Virus record (IMG/VR): IMGVR_UViG_3300008735_000064
Coordinates: 1 to 31,235 of that record
Length of the DNA stretch: 31,235 nucleotides
Strand: one strand, 5' to 3'
Origin: a virus
Part shown: piece after piece, positions 29,097 to 31,235 of the stretch
Layout: every line of letters begins with the position of its first letter
How positions within the stretch are numbered: the stretch's first letter is position 1
Notes under the pieces: generated by a model
What the model saw: only the letters and a program-made list of their open reading frames with translations
Told to the model about the DNA's origin: nothing
The model's database searches: none
Position numbers and translations under genes: made by a program

Positions 29097-30555
29097 GGCA
29101 ATAACTTATCTTAGTGGAGAAAGGATTCAGGGAAGTAGTACAGGAGCAAAAACACCAACACTTTCTTTTGATTTATCTAGTGCTTCTGGTTGGACACAAT
29201 CAGGAAATAACAGTCATTCTGTTGATACAACAAACAGTCAAATAGATTGGGATGCTACAGCAGGTGGTCAAGCTCAACTTTATTATGATATTGGATCAGG
29301 AAATATTAGTGATACTGCGTGGGTTTTAAGATTCAAATTTACAACTACTGCATCTGCTTCAGGTTCAGGTAGTTCAACCCACTTTGGTATTGGTCTTACT
29401 AACTCAACAGCAGGTTATGGAACAAACCAAAACCATGTCACATTTACTGCATCAACAGGTAATTCAGGAAATCAGAAATACCAAACTTGTATCGGTGTAG
29501 ATGAATCAAACAATAACGATGGTCAATTTGTTGATACAAATAAAGATGCATTTAGTAGAACATACCCAGCTAATGAAACAGTTTGGATAGAGATGAAAAG
29601 AACATCAGCAACTTCCTTAACAACAACCATATACACAGATGAATTTGTAACGTCAGCAGAGTCTAGGACAAGATCATTACACGCCAATACAGGATCAAGT
29701 ATGAGGTATTTGATGTGTAGTGGTAGAGATCAAGGTGCTGATAATCTAGAGGGAACAATAGAAGATATAAAATTTTATAATAGTGTTACAAGTGCAATAA
29801 CAGATGAAAAAACAACAATAACAAACGTACCAACAGGTACAAGATTTGAAGAAATAGATACGAGAAAAATATTTAGATTTGGTGGTGCAAGTGATACTTT
29901 TGGTTCAACAGCAGATGCAGTAACAGTAGCAGGTGTAACATTATCTACAGCAGATAAAAAACTAGGAACAGGTAGTTTAGATTATGATGGTGCTAGTGGA
30001 ACAAAAATAAGATTGGGTGTGGTTCAAGCATTACCAGCAGGAACAGCAGATTACACATATGCATTTTGGGTTAAGTTTGATAATACAAGTGGTGATAGCC
30101 AAGTATTCAAGGCACAAGACGGTGTAGAAACTTACATAAATTCAGGCGATCTTAAATTTAAAACAAGTGGTGGTTACACTACATTAATTTCAAGTGTATC
30201 AACAGGCACATGGTATCATATTATAATTGAAAATTCAGGTGGAACTACCTATGGATATTATAACGGTGGTAATGTTCAAAGTGCATCATCAGCAACAATA
30301 GGTTCATCCAATCTTAACGAATGGTATATAGGTGGCAAAGATTCTGGTTCTGAAGCACATGATGGACATATTGATGATTTTGCTATTTGGCATAGGGCTT
30401 TAACAAGTGCAGAACGAACAGCATTATACAATAGTGGTAATGGTGCAGTAGCAACGTCAATAGATACTACTGGTTTAAAATATTATTTGAACTGTGATTC
30501 AATAGTTGGTAAAAATAATGCTTTTGCTTGGAAAGAAAGAGGTACGGCAGCATAA
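29095..30555 (+). CDS. LamG-domain tail fibre/receptor-binding protein (486 aa)
   Basis: It opens with the tag R-I-Q-G-S-S-T-G-A, shared with the next gene. Residues about 20-235 are a beta-sandwich domain. A linker T-R-F-E-E-I-D-T-R-K-I-F-R, frequent in marine phage fibres, leads to a LamG-like domain at about 270-475 (L-G-T-G-S-L-D-Y-D-G, Y-A-F-W-V-K-F, G-H-I-D-D-F-A-I-W-H-R-A-L). LamG domains bind glycans or proteins, so it probably recognises the host surface. No Shine-Dalgarno site; a small hairpin covers the start. Confidence 0.76.
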   Translation: MAITYLSGERIQGSSTGAKTPTLSFDLSSASGWTQSGNNSHSVDTTNSQIDWDATAGGQAQLYYDIGSGNISDTAWVLRFKFTTTASASGSGSSTHFGIGLTNSTAGYGTNQNHVTFTASTGNSGNQKYQTCIGVDESNNNDGQFVDTNKDAFSRTYPANETVWIEMKRTSATSLTTTIYTDEFVTSAESRTRSLHANTGSSMRYLMCSGRDQGADNLEGTIEDIKFYNSVTSAITDEKTTITNVPTGTRFEEIDTRKIFRFGGASDTFGSTADAVTVAGVTLSTADKKLGTGSLDYDGASGTKIRLGVVQALPAGTADYTYAFWVKFDNTSGDSQVFKAQDGVETYINSGDLKFKTSGGYTTLISSVSTGTWYHIIIENSGGTTYGYYNGGNVQSASSATIGSSNLNEWYIGGKDSGSEAHDGHIDDFAIWHRALTSAERTALYNSGNGAVATSIDTTGLKYYLNCDSIVGKNNAFAWKERGTAA

Positions 30556-30604
30556 TGGCAATTAAATATCTCGATGCTAAAAGGATTCAGGGAAGTAGTA
30601 CAGG
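29120..30604 (+). repeat. 25-bp direct repeat encoding the shared fibre N-terminus
   Basis: The same 25 bases occur at 29120-29144 and 30580-30604, encoding the R-I-Q-G-S-S-T-G tag of two neighbouring fibre genes. Only the two ends of the given interval are repeats. Confidence 0.8.
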
Positions 30605-31235
30605 TGCAAACACAACTGTTACAATAACAGATGCAGGTGGTGAAGAAGATGCAATTAGAAATGGTGATGTGACAATAGCTGGACAAAGGTTTCAAACAGG
30701 TCATACGTTAATTGGAAAAACAATAAAATCATTTACAGTTTATTTGAAAAAACAAGGATCACCAACAGGTAATTTAGAAGCAAAGATTATAAATTCTAGT
30801 AATACTGAAAAGGCAAGTTTTGGTACGTTAGATGTTTCTACATTAACTACTTCATTTGTCCAAAAAACATTTACTTTCGTGTCAGCTACAACTAATAACA
30901 TCATTGATGCAGATGATAGAATTTCACTTCATTACAGTGGTGGTAGCAGTGGTAATGCTACTCGTGTAGAATTGTGTAGTAGTTGTGATATTGATTATAC
31001 AAATGAGGGATATTACATAAGCAGTTGGGCAGAACGAACAGGTAGCATGAGAATGACAGTTACATACGGTTCGCCTGATAAAGCAACATTACTTACAGAA
31101 GTATATCCAGATGGATTTGGTTCTAGTGCAGATGGTACATTAACAGGCGTGACACTAAACGAATCAGTTGAAAAACTTGGTACAGGTTGCTTAGACTTTG
31201 CAGGTGGTGGGGGTGATGATCTTGAAACAGGTGCG
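30555..31235 (+). CDS. Second LamG-type fibre protein, partial (runs off the window)
   Basis: The ATG shares a base with the previous stop (TAATG), and 227 codons are open to the window end. The first 18 residues are nearly those of the upstream fibre gene. Residues about 20-175 form a different beta domain with a Cys-x-x-Cys pair (C-S-S-C). From about 190 the start of a LamG domain appears (L-G-T-G-C-L-D-F), matching the same point in the upstream gene. A tandem paralogue with a swapped middle domain. Confidence 0.75.
   Translation, partial: MAIKYLDAKRIQGSSTGANTTVTITDAGGEEDAIRNGDVTIAGQRFQTGHTLIGKTIKSFTVYLKKQGSPTGNLEAKIINSSNTEKASFGTLDVSTLTTSFVQKTFTFVSATTNNIIDADDRISLHYSGGSSGNATRVELCSSCDIDYTNEGYYISSWAERTGSMRMTVTYGSPDKATLLTEVYPDGFGSSADGTLTGVTLNESVEKLGTGCLDFAGGGGDDLETGA

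Noticed and set aside
1-31235. Terminase, integrase or attachment site
   Set aside because: No Walker-type packaging ATPase, recombinase motif or duplicated att-like core was found; lysogeny cannot be judged from this window.

Overview
This window looks like part of the genome of a tailed virus (Caudoviricetes, long non-contractile tail) that infects an archaeon. The archaeal call rests on the expression signals. Many genes carry an AT-rich 8-base box (TTTAAATA, TTTATATA, CTTAAATA and similar) whose centre lies 24.5-27.5 bases before the start codon, usually 25.5. That is the geometry of archaeal TATA boxes on leaderless mRNAs. Genes inside transcription units instead overlap their neighbour (ATGA, TAATG) or have a Shine-Dalgarno site. 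Codon choice is AT-rich, with many AGA and ATA codons. Zinc-ribbon proteins are unusually common. The tail-fibre types resemble those of marine viruses. A marine mesophilic archaeon, for example an ammonia oxidiser, is a reasonable guess but not shown.

Left block (about 1-4800, all leftward): small, tightly packed genes. Few are recognisable: a staphylococcal-nuclease-type nuclease, a matrixin-like zinc protease, two single-pass membrane proteins beside it, and a series of zinc-finger proteins, several under 50 residues. A 228-base non-coding gap (2047-2274) holds six GATCGC sites about one helical turn apart. This block probably serves host takeover and perhaps release.

Divergent control region (4793-4923): promoters face both ways around a 62-base element that could fold like a cloverleaf.

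Right block (4924-31235, almost all rightward): virion genes in the usual order. They are a small DUF7220-like membrane protein, portal with zinc-ribbon insertions, an accessory patch (7854-9420, two genes leftward), an HK97-type prohead protease with a very long extension, a 1080-residue repeat protein, a probable scaffold or capsid-accessory protein, the major capsid protein, small decoration candidates, head-tail connectors, tail terminator, tail tube, tail chaperone with a -1 frame extension, tape measure, a distal-tail candidate that seems to start at AUA, a tail hub with a LamG insertion, and a row of fibre and adhesin genes. The last gene runs off the window.

No terminase, polymerase, integrase or tRNA gene was seen; these presumably lie outside the window.
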